DNA of 64,000 bases from CAZYFH01 sp965249175 (GTDB taxonomy: Bacteria > Acidobacteriota > Vicinamibacteria > Vicinamibacterales > UBA8438), in NCBI GenBank assembly GCA_965249175.1, contig OZ252227.1, forward strand, positions 2,728,001 to 2,792,000, read 5' to 3'. Positions 47,964 through 58,080 of this stretch are shown piece by piece (within the stretch, counting starts at the first letter, position 1; every line of letters begins with the position of its first letter). The notes beneath the pieces are model-generated. The model did not search any database and had not been told where the DNA came from. It worked only from the letters and a program-made list of their open reading frames with translations. The translations under genes and the position numbers were made by a program.

Positions 47964-50369
47964 ATGTTCAGGGATATCAGATACGCGGTCCGCTCGCTCC
48001 GCAATAGCTGGGGATTCACGCTGGCCGCGGTCACCGCGCTGGCGCTCGGGATCGGTGCGACGACGACGATCTTCAGCGTCATCAAGCCATTTCTCTCCGA
48101 CCTGACGGGCCTGACGGATCCCGATCGACTGGTGGCGGTGCGCTCGCAGAATCCGTCGAGAGGCGCCGAGACCAGCGTGGTGTCGCTGCCCGACTTCGCC
48201 GACTGGCGGCGTGACAACCGGACCCTGCGCGGGCTCACCGTACGACAGTCGGCCTCGTTCAATCTCGCCGGCAGTGATGAACCGCTGCGCATCGCCGCCG
48301 GCCTGGTCGCCGCCGACTACTTCTCCGTGCTGGGTGCCACCCCGCTGCTTGGCCGCACGTTCGCCGCGGGCGAGGACGTGCCAGGAGGCCCCCGCGTCGT
48401 GGTGCTCGCCTACGGCCTCTGGCAGAGGGCGTTTGGAGCGGACCCCGACGTCGTCGGCACAGAGATCACGCTCGATGGCGTGCCGGCGGTCGTCGTCGGC
48501 GTGATGGGGTTCGATCAACAGGAGCGGTGCTCTGAATTGTGGGTGCCGCTCAACATAGACCCCGCCAGCGCCGATCGGGGTCAGCGGTCGGCCTGGGTCG
48601 CCGGCCGCCTCGCCGACGACGCCACGCTGGAGCAGGCGCAAGACGATCTGTCACGAATCGCACGGAGGCTCGAGTCTGACTTCCCGTCGACCAACGTCGG
48701 ATGGCGGGTGACCGTCGTGCCGATCACCGAGGAGATCCTGTCTCAGGAAGCCACGCTTGCACTGGCACTGCTGGGCGCGGCCGTTCTGCTCGTCCTGCTC
48801 ATCGCCTGTGTCAACGTCGCCAACTTGCTGCTGGCGCGTGCGGGGGCCCGCCGCCCCGAGCTGGCGCTACGGGCGGCGCTCGGCGCCGGACCGCGACGTC
48901 TCGCCACACAGCTTCTCACCGAGAGTCTCGTGCTCGGCCTCGCCGGTGGCGGCGCCGGGCTTGTGGTCGCATCGCTCGGCATCGTCCTGGTGTCCGGCGC
49001 GTTCCCCATCGGCAACGCGCTCCGACATCTCATCGTGCTGGACACCTCCGCGCTCGGTTTCGCGCTGGTCACCTCGCTCGTGACCGCGCTCATCTTTGGT
49101 CTCGTGCCGACGCTGCGCGCTATGCGCCCCGACCTGCGGGGCACGCTGCAGGACGGCGGGCGCGGTGGCGACCGGCGGCTCCCGCGTCTCCGCCAGACGC
49201 TGATCGCAGCGGAAGTCGCGCTCGCGCTCGTGCTACTGATTCTCTCCGGGCTCATGACGCGCGTGCTCATCACGATGCAAAGCGTCGACCCGGGCTTTGA
49301 TGCCCGGAATCTGCTGACGGCGCGGATCGCGCTCCCCGAATCGACCTATGCGGACGCACAACGAGCCGTCACGTTCTTCGACACGCTGGTGGCCCGCACC
49401 GCGGAATTGCCTGGCGCGATCTCGATGGGCGTGACCAGCCGCCTCCCGATCGCCGGGAGCCGCAACAACCCGACACGCGCGCTTGTGATCGAGGAACGCC
49501 CGCCCGTGAGGCAGGGTGAATCCCCGTGGGCGATCGATCTCACGGTCGATCCAGGCTTTCTCGAGGCGCTTGGCTTGCCGCTCATCAGCGGCCGACTGAT
49601 GACGGCCGCGGACACGGCAGCCGCGCCACCGGTCGCCGTGGTCAGTCAGACGATGGCGGCGCGGTACTGGGGCAGCGAGGGCCCGGTCGGCGCCCGCATC
49701 GCGCTGGGTGATGCCGCGAGCGGCAACGGCTGGACCACCGTCATCGGCATCGTCGGCGACGTGCGGAACGATGACATCGATCAGCCTCCGCTCCCGCAGG
49801 TGTATCTGCCGATGGCTCAGCATCCGCAGCGCAGCATGGCGCTGCTCGTACGGACGGTGGGCGACCCGTCACTGCTCGCCGACGCGGTACGCCGTACGGT
49901 CTGGAGTCTCGATGCCAACCAGCCGCTCTCGGACGTGCGGACCATGGACGATGTGCTCTACGCCGACACCCTCGGCTCGCGCATCGTCATCTCCGTGCTT
50001 GGCGTCTTCGCGTTTCTTGCATTCTCACTCGCGGCTGTCGGCATCTACAGCGTCGTCGCCTACGCCGTCAGCCAGCGCACGAAGGAGGTCGGGATCAGGA
50101 TGGCGCTCGGCGCCGATCGGCGCGACGTCGTGCGGCTCATCGTCGGCCAGGGCATGATGCCCGTGGCGGCGGGCATGCTCGTCGGCATCACGATCGCATT
50201 CGGGGTGACGCGTCTCATCGCGAGTCTCCTTTATCAGGTGAGCCCCACCGACCCGCTGACGTTCGGCACGGTCACGCTGCTGCTCGGTGCCACCGCGCTC
50301 ATCGCGAGTCTAATCCCCGCCATCCGCGCTGGACGGGTCGATCCGAGCGTCACACTCCGCCAAGAGTGA
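47964..50369 (+). CDS. MacB/FtsX-type ABC permease of the acidobacterial duplicated (ADOP) family
   Basis: 801 residues. N-terminal MFRDIRYAVRSLRNSWGFTL and LALGIGATTTIFSVI are the standard start of this family. Two FtsX-like halves each have a MacB-type periplasmic domain (LVAADYFSVLGATPLLGRTF, then MAARYWGSEGPVGARIALGD) and transmembrane clusters (LLGAAVLLVLLIACVNVANL, FLAFSLAAVGIYSVVAYAVS). The end, IRAGRVDPSVTLRQE, is also typical. No ATPase or adaptor gene is adjacent, as is usual for these orphan permeases. They are very numerous in Acidobacteria; the exported substrate is unknown. It is divergent from the monooxygenase-like gene; the 244-base gap has no clear promoter. Confidence 0.93.
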   Translation: MFRDIRYAVRSLRNSWGFTLAAVTALALGIGATTTIFSVIKPFLSDLTGLTDPDRLVAVRSQNPSRGAETSVVSLPDFADWRRDNRTLRGLTVRQSASFNLAGSDEPLRIAAGLVAADYFSVLGATPLLGRTFAAGEDVPGGPRVVVLAYGLWQRAFGADPDVVGTEITLDGVPAVVVGVMGFDQQERCSELWVPLNIDPASADRGQRSAWVAGRLADDATLEQAQDDLSRIARRLESDFPSTNVGWRVTVVPITEEILSQEATLALALLGAAVLLVLLIACVNVANLLLARAGARRPELALRAALGAGPRRLATQLLTESLVLGLAGGGAGLVVASLGIVLVSGAFPIGNALRHLIVLDTSALGFALVTSLVTALIFGLVPTLRAMRPDLRGTLQDGGRGGDRRLPRLRQTLIAAEVALALVLLILSGLMTRVLITMQSVDPGFDARNLLTARIALPESTYADAQRAVTFFDTLVARTAELPGAISMGVTSRLPIAGSRNNPTRALVIEERPPVRQGESPWAIDLTVDPGFLEALGLPLISGRLMTAADTAAAPPVAVVSQTMAARYWGSEGPVGARIALGDAASGNGWTTVIGIVGDVRNDDIDQPPLPQVYLPMAQHPQRSMALLVRTVGDPSLLADAVRRTVWSLDANQPLSDVRTMDDVLYADTLGSRIVISVLGVFAFLAFSLAAVGIYSVVAYAVSQRTKEVGIRMALGADRRDVVRLIVGQGMMPVAAGMLVGITIAFGVTRLIASLLYQVSPTDPLTFGTVTLLLGATALIASLIPAIRAGRVDPSVTLRQE

Positions 50370-50458
50370 TCGACTCCTGCCCCGGTCATCCGTGCGTGAC
50401 CGTCCACCCGGTGCCATAATGCCGGGATGCGAACCGCCACACGCGATCGAGAGATCCC

Positions 50459-52663
50459 GTGACGTTCCGCACCGGAATCGTTGTCCTGCTGCTCGGCGCC
50501 CCGGCCCTCGCGTGCCAGCCGTCCATCGGCACCGGTGGGCGTGACGCGCCCGTAGGCGATGCGGCGCTACGCGACAGGGCTGCGAACGAACGCCAGCGGA
50601 TGGACGCGCTGGCGCAATCGGTGACCATCCACCGCGACACGTGGGGCGTGCCGCACGTCTTCGGACCCACGGACGAGAGTGTCATGTTCGGCGCCGCCTA
50701 TGCGCGCGCGGAGGACCAGCTCCCCGAGGACGAGCCCTTCTTTCTCGACGCGCTCGGGCGTCGCGCGGAGCTGGATGGGCAGACGGCGTTCCAATCAGAC
50801 CTCCTCAACCGCGCGTTTCGCGTTCCCCAGCTGGCGCGAGCCGAGTACGCGTCCTCGCCTCCGAAGATCCGAGCCCTCGTCGAGGCGTATGCCGACGGTG
50901 TGAACTACTACTTGCTCCAGCATCCGGAGGTGCGCTGGAAGGTGCTCACGCACTTCGAGCCATGGTACGTGTTCGCCGCATACCGGCTCGACGCCGGCCC
51001 GTGGCTCGCGGGCCCCGACGAACAGATAGCGTTCGCACTCCCCCCCTCGGATCCAAACGGATCGAACGCCTGGGCGGTCGGTCCGTCGCGCACGGCGACG
51101 GGCAACGCTATGCTGTTCTCCAACACCCATATGCGCTTCAACGTGCCCTACGAGTTCCACGTCCACAGCGACGAAGGGCTGAATGTGTCAGGCATCACCG
51201 GCTACGGCATGGTCGGCTTGCCGTTCGTCGGGCGCAACGAGCGGCTCGGGTGGACGGTCACGGTCAACTACCCGGATGTCGTCGACGTCTACGCGCTCAC
51301 CTTCGACGACACGAGCGATCCGCTGGCCTATCGGTACGCCGACGGGTACCGGCGCGCGGAGGAATGGACGGACACCATCGGCGTGAGGACCGACGCCGGC
51401 GTCGAGACCAGGCCCGTCACGCTTCGACGGAGCCACCACGGCCCGGTGTTCGAGGTGACGCCGGGACGCCACTACGCCATCAGAAAGGCCAACCAGGACG
51501 CCGGCAGCCTGTTCCCGCAGTACTACGCGATCGCCAAGGCGCGAACCCTCGAGCAGTTCAAAGCGGCGTTCGACATGCAACGCCTCGTCTATCACAACTT
51601 CGTCTACGGGGACGTCGACGGCAACATCTTTTATTTGTATGGCGGCGCGCACCCGCGGAAGGACCCCGGCTTCGACTGGGAACGCCCGGTCGACGGGTCG
51701 GATCCAGCCACGGAGTGGCGCGGCATGCTCGCCCAGTCCGAGATCCCCCAGGTACTGAACCCCACCAGCGGCTGGATCCAGAACGCGAACGCCAGCCCGT
51801 TCTTCGCCTCCGACGCGGCGGACAACCCGGTGGCTAGCGCGTTCCCCCCCTACCTGGTCCGCGAGGCCCACGCGCGCACACGGCTGCCCTTTATCGATGC
51901 GGAGGGCAACGGGGCGCGCGCCCGCCAATCCCGACGAATCCTTCGCGCGGAGCGTGAGATTACGTTCGATCGCTGGACGACGCTCGCGACCGACCGATAT
52001 TTCCTGACTGCCGATGAGGAGCTACCGGCCCTCTTCGACGAGTGGGGACGGTTCTCAGGCGCCGAGCCGGAGCGCAGCCGCGCCCTCGCCGATCCAATCC
52101 GACAGCTTCGCGAGTGGGACAGAGTTGGCGCGGGCGACTCGGTGGCGACCACACTCTTCGTGCTGTGGCGCGAGCAAACAGCCGCACGAACCAGCGCCAC
52201 AGACGATGCCGATGCCTGGCCACGGATCTCCGTCCTGGAGGCGGCTGTGCACGACCTCGTCGCCCGTCACGGGACCTGGCAGACGGCCTGGGGTGACATC
52301 AACCGTCATCAGCGCCCGCGGGTCAGGGAGGGCCGGTCCTACGAGGACGACGACCCCAGCCTGGCCCTTCCCGCGGCCAACGCCAATCTCGTCGGCTCCA
52401 TTCTGACCGCCTCGTCCACCCGACCCGCGACCGAGCGCCTGCGCTACGGCACGTTCGGCAACACGTACGTCGCCGTCATGGAGTTCAGCGATCCGATTCG
52501 CGCGCGCACCATTGTGCCCTACGGGCAGAGCGCGGATCCCGCGTCACCCCACTTCTTCGACCAGGCACCCCTCTTCGTAGAGGGCCGGTTCAAACCGTCG
52601 TGGTTCACGCTCGCGGAGATCGAAGCAAACCTCGAGCGATCGTACCGCCCCTCTGACCGATGA
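50459..52663 (+). CDS. Penicillin-acylase-family lipoprotein (Ntn hydrolase)
   Basis: 734 residues from a GTG at 50459. Lipobox PALAC at residue 19. The alpha-chain region has HRDTWGVPHVFGPTDES and FGAAYARAEDQLP; the autocatalytic nucleophile is Ser202 in DPNGSNAWAVGPS, after which the beta chain begins. Further beta-chain features are MLFSNTHMRFNVPYEFHVHS, GMVGLPFVGRNERLGWTVTV and QNANASPFF. These enzymes cleave amide bonds of penicillins, acyl-homoserine lactones or other N-acyl compounds after self-cleavage into two chains in the periplasm. The natural substrate cannot be deduced. It follows the ABC permease gene by 89 bases. Confidence 0.92.
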   Translation: MTFRTGIVVLLLGAPALACQPSIGTGGRDAPVGDAALRDRAANERQRMDALAQSVTIHRDTWGVPHVFGPTDESVMFGAAYARAEDQLPEDEPFFLDALGRRAELDGQTAFQSDLLNRAFRVPQLARAEYASSPPKIRALVEAYADGVNYYLLQHPEVRWKVLTHFEPWYVFAAYRLDAGPWLAGPDEQIAFALPPSDPNGSNAWAVGPSRTATGNAMLFSNTHMRFNVPYEFHVHSDEGLNVSGITGYGMVGLPFVGRNERLGWTVTVNYPDVVDVYALTFDDTSDPLAYRYADGYRRAEEWTDTIGVRTDAGVETRPVTLRRSHHGPVFEVTPGRHYAIRKANQDAGSLFPQYYAIAKARTLEQFKAAFDMQRLVYHNFVYGDVDGNIFYLYGGAHPRKDPGFDWERPVDGSDPATEWRGMLAQSEIPQVLNPTSGWIQNANASPFFASDAADNPVASAFPPYLVREAHARTRLPFIDAEGNGARARQSRRILRAEREITFDRWTTLATDRYFLTADEELPALFDEWGRFSGAEPERSRALADPIRQLREWDRVGAGDSVATTLFVLWREQTAARTSATDDADAWPRISVLEAAVHDLVARHGTWQTAWGDINRHQRPRVREGRSYEDDDPSLALPAANANLVGSILTASSTRPATERLRYGTFGNTYVAVMEFSDPIRARTIVPYGQSADPASPHFFDQAPLFVEGRFKPSWFTLAEIEANLERSYRPSDR

Positions 52664-52679
52664 CCGGTAACCAGCCCTC

Positions 52680-54149
52680 TCAGTTCCCCGCAGCCTGAGC
52701 CTCGACCGCCTCCTCCAGCTCGCTGAGCGGAGCCACCGCCCCGTGGATCGGCACGACGCTGCGGACGTTCAACTCGCGGTCACGGATGCTCTGGAGCAGC
52801 GCCGCGGCCGTTGCCGCGAAGGGACCGCCGATCCCGGCGATGTACATGTCGGCCTGGACCAGGATTCGTTCCTCCGGCAAATAGACCACCAGCATGCCGT
52901 CGCAGTGCGGGTTGTCGCCGACGCGGTAGAGCTGCAACACGCGGTCGCCGTCACTCTGCTCGTACACCTCGTCGCCACTCACCGTCTCGAGCATCAGGGT
53001 CGCCGGATTCTGCGCGAGGTGATCGGGCTCGATGGTATGCGGCCGCGCGGCCAGATCCTCGAACATCGATCGATTCGTTTCATGGGTGATCACCGTCAGA
53101 CCTTCGGCCACGGCTGCCCGCAGACCGCCGGAATGGTCGAAGTGGTGGTGCGTGTTCACCGCATACCGGAGCGGCTTGTCCGGCACCAGCGCTCGTGCTT
53201 GCGCGATCACCGCGATCGTCCGTCGATCATGCTGCGGCGCCTCGACGAGCGTCGTGTACTCGTCGAACTCCACGAGCACGCTGTGATGCGACTGCCCTCC
53301 CAGCAGCCAGACGCCATCAGCCAGTTCCTCCACCGCCACGTTCGCCGGAGGAGGCTCCGGCTCGCTGGCCGACGTGACGCTCCCCGGCGCGGCCAGGTCG
53401 CGGATCTCCCCGTTGACGGTCTGCGTCACGCGCAGGTCGAGGTTCGGGACGCCGTCCACAGTCCGTGCGATGCCCTGCGGGAGCCGAAACCCGCCCCCGC
53501 CCTGGTAGGCGCTGAACGTCGTCGTGGTGACGATGTCCCCGAGGTTGGAGTTGTAACCCGTCGAGCTGATCGACTGCGGAAGGCGGTTCTCCAGATCAAC
53601 GTGCAGCGTGAGCTGGATGCCGTCGGCGGTAGTGATGTCGACCACATCGTGCCCCATCTCCTGACGCAGGTCGCTGACGGTCGCCGCCATGCTCGCGTCC
53701 TCGGCCAGCGCCGCCCGGAGCAACGCAAGCGGATGATGGTAGTAGAGCACCTGGCGCGCGCCAGCGGCCTCGCCACCGATGCGACGCGCGCCCTCGCCTC
53801 CGACGGTGTACACGACGTCACCGTCCATGGAGGTCACGGCGGTAGCCATGTTGCCCGTAAAGTTGGCGCTGGTCACCGCCAGCCGTGTGCGATGCCCCGC
53901 CAGGTTCATCTCGAGCCGATACGACTGCGCCTGTGAGGACGGCGGCTCCGAGTCCGGACGATTGTTCTGCCCGAGTTGGTATGTGGTGCCACTCCCCTCC
54001 ATCGTGACGTTGGCCGCCCCGAGAACAGCCTCCACACCGCCGATGGCGTCCGCCGCGTCATGAATGAGCTGTAGCTCCGGTGTCGCAGGCCCGCATCCGC
54101 ACAACCCGGCGACGGCAACGAACAGCCAACACGACCAATGCTTTTCCAT
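52680..54149 (-). CDS. MBL-fold lipoprotein, paralogue of the gene at 15510
   Basis: 489 residues from ATG 54149 (MEKHWSCWLF), with AAGGAG 8 bases upstream. Lipobox-like AGLCGC near residue 17. The first 270 residues are the same beta-rich N-terminal region as in the 15510 protein (ADAIGGVEAVLGAANVTMEG, QSISSTGYNSNLGDIVTTTT). The MBL domain shows ADGVWLLGGQSHHSVLVEFD, metal site NTHHHFDHSGG, VGDNPHCDGMLVVYLPEERI, QADMYIAG and VPIHG. Full domain conservation with its paralogue points to a real two-domain family. It is convergent with the penicillin acylase gene (16-base gap). Substrate unknown. No gene is visible in the 235 bases upstream of it (54150-54384). Confidence 0.86.
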   Translation of the reverse strand: MEKHWSCWLFVAVAGLCGCGPATPELQLIHDAADAIGGVEAVLGAANVTMEGSGTTYQLGQNNRPDSEPPSSQAQSYRLEMNLAGHRTRLAVTSANFTGNMATAVTSMDGDVVYTVGGEGARRIGGEAAGARQVLYYHHPLALLRAALAEDASMAATVSDLRQEMGHDVVDITTADGIQLTLHVDLENRLPQSISSTGYNSNLGDIVTTTTFSAYQGGGGFRLPQGIARTVDGVPNLDLRVTQTVNGEIRDLAAPGSVTSASEPEPPPANVAVEELADGVWLLGGQSHHSVLVEFDEYTTLVEAPQHDRRTIAVIAQARALVPDKPLRYAVNTHHHFDHSGGLRAAVAEGLTVITHETNRSMFEDLAARPHTIEPDHLAQNPATLMLETVSGDEVYEQSDGDRVLQLYRVGDNPHCDGMLVVYLPEERILVQADMYIAGIGGPFAATAAALLQSIRDRELNVRSVVPIHGAVAPLSELEEAVEAQAAGN

Positions 54150-54384
54150 AAGGGAGCTCCTTTCGGACGGATCAACGCAAGGCGTCCGCCGCGTGGACGT
54201 TGGCAATGAGGTGAACTGTCGCCGGACGAGAGCGCGTGCGCGCGGAACCCAAAGCGGGCCCAGGGCAGACGGCGACTGGAAGGGCCGAAGCGCGACAAGG
54301 CGGGGAACCACGGCTTCTTGAGGGCCCGCGTCGGAGACGCGAGACCAACCCCAGAACGTCGACGCACGCCGACTATATCAGGGG

Positions 54385-55023
54385 CTACCGCGTCTTGTAG
54401 AGGTCGACGAGTTGGGCGCGTTCGACATCCGTGAGCGGGAGGAAGCCGCTGTCGTCGGATTCCGCGGTCAGTGGCTGGCAGGGCCCGCACATGAGCGCGT
54501 GGGGGTCGTCGTTGTGTAGCAGCCCGAGCGCATGTCCCAGCTCATGGGCGACGACATGGCGGGTGACCATGGGGTCGTGCCGGTCGCGGCCTCGCACGAA
54601 TCGGACGATGACGAAGTAGCGAGGCGGATCGATCCCCGGCATCGGCCAGGTGAAGGACGTGATGTCCTGCCGGGACAGCAGCACGACGATATCCGCGTCG
54701 AGGCTCGTCAGCGCGTCCGGCGCGTCCGGCTCCGCATCGCCGGCCGGCAGGCCGACGGCGCGCGTCACAACCTGTCGCGCGTAGTTCTCGAGCGCGCGCG
54801 CGACCGGCGATGCCACGACGACGCGCGGCGCGGCCAGCCGCATCTCGACGTCGAGGTCCGCGAACGTCTCGTTCCAAAAGGCAATGGCCGTCTCGGCCGG
54901 ACCCAGCCGGTCGTCGCTTGCGGCCGGCGCGAGCAACAAGATCGACCGTTCCGACGCGACGGCCGCGCTCCCCGGTGGGAGCAACAGGAGGCACACGACC
55001 GCGACCCGTCGCGTGATGGTCAT
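54385..55023 (-). CDS. Exported matrixin-like zinc metalloprotease
   Basis: 212 residues with a signal peptide (VAVVCLLLLPPGSAAVASER). The zinc motif HVVAHELGHALGLLHNDD (HExxHxxGxxH) and a downstream Met in HALMCGPC form a metzincin-type site with Met-turn. The N-terminal 130 residues include AIAFWNETFADLDVEMRLAA. It probably degrades a periplasmic or extracellular substrate. It begins one base after the kinase stop on the same strand, so it is likely translated from the kinase mRNA. In the other direction 360 bases lie between it and the MBL gene's start. Confidence 0.85.
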   Translation of the reverse strand: MTITRRVAVVCLLLLPPGSAAVASERSILLLAPAASDDRLGPAETAIAFWNETFADLDVEMRLAAPRVVVASPVARALENYARQVVTRAVGLPAGDAEPDAPDALTSLDADIVVLLSRQDITSFTWPMPGIDPPRYFVIVRFVRGRDRHDPMVTRHVVAHELGHALGLLHNDDPHALMCGPCQPLTAESDDSGFLPLTDVERAQLVDLYKTR

Positions 55024-55024
55024 C

Positions 55025-57339
55025 TCAGCGGGCGGTCACGAAACCAATCTCTTCGAGCAGCGCCTGAAAACGCGGATCCGAACGCAGGCTGTCGAACCGT
55101 GGGTCGACACCGAGATACGGAATGCAGTCCGCACGGTCGTCACGCGCCTTCTGCAGCCACGCGATCGCCTCGTCGGAGTCGTCGAGCGCCTCGTGGGTCA
55201 CGCCTATCTCGTACGCGCAGAGGTACTCCTGACGCGAGAACTTCTCTAGCTGCGTCGACAACTCTCGAGCCTCGGCTTCCTGCCCGCTGACCGCGTATCC
55301 GTGAGCCAGAAACGCCTGCAGCATCGGCTCCGCCTCCAATCGGTTGGCCTCGCGCAGCTCCGCCAGCCCCTCGGCGTGCGCCCCCTGCATGACCAGGGCG
55401 ATTCCCAGATACGCGTGCGCCACGCGTTTCCGGCGTCGATCGTCAGCGCCTCCCGCCCTTTCTGGATCGACAGGTCGTATTGCTGCGCCATGAACGCCGT
55501 CCATTGCGACCCCATCGTGTGGGCATACGGCACGATGGAGCCGGGCGCGAGCGGCTCGGCGGCCAGGACCTCGGTCACGGCGTCCTCCACCCGGCCAACG
55601 CTGAGGAGATAGTTGCCGTAGCCGAGCCGCGCCTCAGCAAAGCTCGGGTCCAGATCGATCGCGACCCGGAGCTCACGTTCGGCGGCCGTCCAGTCGTAGT
55701 CGAAGAAGAGGTGGACGACGCCCAACCAGGTGTGCGCGGCGGCCAGATAAGGATCCAGCTCGATCGCCCGCGTCGCCGCTTCGCGCGCCAGCGGCATGAC
55801 GTCCAACGGCGGTACGTAGACGCTGGACAGGCTGTAATAGGCGAACGCCAATCCAGCATACGCCGGCGCGTACGCCGAGTCCTCTTCGATCGCCTCCTCG
55901 AAGTACCTGATTGCGCGTTCCAGCGTCTCCTGTGAGAGCTGGTTTGCGTAGAAGTGGCCGCGGAGCGTCAGCTCGTACGCGTCCGGGTCGACCGGTCCCC
56001 GGTCCGCAAGGCAAGCCTCGACATCCGGACTCAGCACCACCTGAATCTCCCGCCCGATCGCGCGAACGATCTCGCTCTGTAGCGAGAGTACGTCGCTGAT
56101 GTCGCGTTGATAGCTCTCCGCCCACAGGGTTTCGTCGGTCACCCCACGGATGAGCTGCGCCGTCACACGCACCTCGTCTCCGGCTCGCGCGACCGACCCC
56201 TCCACGATGGCGTCAACACCGAGCGCACGGGCGATCTCGGGAAGCCGTGGTCGCGCAGTGTCCTTGTAGGTCATGACCGATGTGCGCGAGATCACGCGCA
56301 CCGAGCGGATCTTGGCCAGCTCCGCGCGGAGCGTGTCCGTCATTCCGTCGGACAGATACTCCTGGTCGGGGTCGCCCGATGAGTTGTCGAGAGGAAGGAC
56401 CGCGAGCGACGTAATCGGACTGCCGGCGCTTGGGGGGAGTGGATCGGGCGTGCGCCCGTCGCGCAGACCCCAACCGATGGCGATGGCGAGCGCCACCCCG
56501 GTCGCGGCCGAGCTCGTCTCCAGTGCGGCGCGCACCTCGCCGGCCCGCTGAAAGCGGCGATTCGGATCCTTGGCCAGACACCGGCCCACCACTGCCACCA
56601 GCCACTCCGGCGACCCGTCGGACAGGCGGACGGGTTGGTCGCGCAGCGTGGCCGACGTCACGTCCGCCGCGGTCTCGCCCCTAAACGGCCGACGACCGGT
56701 GACCATCTCCTGCAGCAGGACGCCGAGTGCCCAGACGTCGGACCGGGCATCGGCCGGCGATCCACGCAGCGCTTCGGGAGACATGTACGGCAGCGTGCCG
56801 GCAATAGAGCCGACGGCGGTGCCCGCAACCGACTGCGTCGCCGCTTCGCCGCCCGCGTTGGCCGCATAGGTGGCGATCCCGAAGTCGAGCACCTTGCACC
56901 CCGACTTCGTGAGCATGACGTTGCCCGGCTTCAGATCGCGGTGAACGATGCCCTTCTCGTGCGCCGCCTCCAGCGCGTCGGCGATCTGGGTGGCGTATCG
57001 CGCCGCGTCGTCTACTGGGAGGGCACCGTCGCGACCCAGCTTTTCGGCCAGCGTTGCACCCTCGACATGCTCCATGACGAGATAGCGGACCCCGTCCTGC
57101 TCGCCCACGTCGTACAGCGCGCAAATATGCGGGTGGTTCAGGCTCGAGATGGTCTTCCCTTCACGATCGAACCTGCGTCGGAAGGCCGGGTCGGACGCGA
57201 CCGACTCGGACAACACCTTGATTGCCACGGTGCGGCCGAGACGCGTGTCGCGCGCACGGTACACTTCGCCCATCCCGCCGGCGCCGAGCAGCGCCTGGAT
57301 TTCGAATGGGCCGAGCGCGGTGCCTGGCGTCAAGGGCAT
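55025..57339 (-). CDS. Ser/Thr protein kinase with TM segment, TolB/FlgO-like domain and TPRs, frameshifted near the 3' end
   Basis: Start ATG 57339 (MPLTPGTALGPFEI). Residues 10-260 are a Hanks-type kinase: P-loop LLGAGGMGEVYRARDT, VAIKVL, HRDLKPGNV, LDFGIA and MSPEAL, all intact. One TM helix at about 280-295 (AATGVALAIAIGWGLR). An extracytoplasmic FlgO/TolB-like domain follows (LAVLPLDNSSGDPDQEYLSD, ALGVDAIVEGSVARAGDEVR), then TPRs. At about 55423 the frame is lost after LTIDAGNA. The family sequence continues in the next frame (VAHAYLGIALVMQGAHAEGL) to the stop at 55025. One extra G (GCG-GTG) restores a protein of about 771 residues. As sequenced, translation would end at 55246 with a nonsense tail. 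A signalling role is clear; the ligand and targets are unknown. Confidence 0.88.
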
Positions 57340-57361
57340 GGACTCTCGCAGCCTACCAACT

Positions 57362-57679
57362 TCATGCTCGACCCAGGGTTTTCGCGAGTCGGCGCGTGAC
57401 GTGGCCGAGCTGGGTCGCCGAGATGCGTCCGAGCTTGGAGGCATCACGCGCGTCGAGCGTCGCAATCTTGGCGCTCCGGATGAGAGAGGCAGCGGGTAGC
57501 CCCGCCGTCGCGATGTTCGCGACTTCCACGTCGCCAGGCCAGCCCCGGTTCTCGGCGCTGGTGATCATGACGACGCACAGGAGTCCGTGCAGCTCCTCGA
57601 GCCGAGCGGTCGACACCACGAGGGCCGGTCGCCATTGGCGCGCCGCACGGTCGGTGTACGGAAAGGGCACGCGGATCAC
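57362..57679 (-). CDS. MazF/PemK-family toxin
   Basis: 105 residues from a GTG at 57679. It has the MazF/PemK beginning MIRVPFPYTDRAARQWRPAL, a central VVMITSAENRGWPGDVEV and the C-terminal SLIRSAKIATLDARDASKLG, GRISATQLGHV. Members are mRNA endoribonucleases that act as growth-arrest toxins. The partner antitoxin lies 12 bases upstream in the same operon. The toxin's stop is 22 bases from the kinase gene start, so read-through into the kinase gene is possible. Confidence 0.88.
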   Translation of the reverse strand: MIRVPFPYTDRAARQWRPALVVSTARLEELHGLLCVVMITSAENRGWPGDVEVANIATAGLPAASLIRSAKIATLDARDASKLGRISATQLGHVTRRLAKTLGRA

Positions 57680-57691
57680 GTCACCGCACGC

Positions 57692-57910
57692 CTAAAGGTC
57701 GGCATACGCCTTGGTATCCGCGTCCGAGCTCCACTCCTCGAACGTGCGAAACGGATCGTCTACCGTCTGGCCGCGTCGCGCCCTGGTGAGAATCACGCGC
57801 GCATCGACGATTTCGTACACGAGCTCGTCGCCCGCCCGAAGCCTGAGCGCAGCACGGACCGGCTGCGGGATCGTGGTCTGGGCCTTGGAGGTCAACTTGC
57901 AGACAATCAC
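57692..57910 (-). CDS. AbrB/MazE-type antitoxin
   Basis: 72 residues from a GTG at 57910 preceded by a strong GGAGG, 4-5 bases upstream; upstream ATGs at 57940 and 57970 are less well placed. The SpoVT/AbrB DNA-binding swapped hairpin is seen in CKLTSKAQTTIPQPVRAALR, then LRAGDELVYEIVDARVILTR. The acidic C-terminus (EEWSSDADTKAYADL) is likely to bind and block the toxin. It would repress its own promoter in the gap shared with the divergent TRAP operon. Confidence 0.88.
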   Translation of the reverse strand: MIVCKLTSKAQTTIPQPVRAALRLRAGDELVYEIVDARVILTRARRGQTVDDPFRTFEEWSSDADTKAYADL

Positions 57911-58080
57911 GGCTCCTCCGGTTGAGAGGCGGTGTTCCATCATAGTAAGGATATTCCTTACCGTCGTCATCCATCATCCTGAACAGCCTGCCCAATGGTG
58001 CGGCTCACGCAAGAAGCCGGACGAGTCCTCCCACCTGCGCCGCGGCTACGCATACAATCCCACCGGTGACAGGAGACCGG

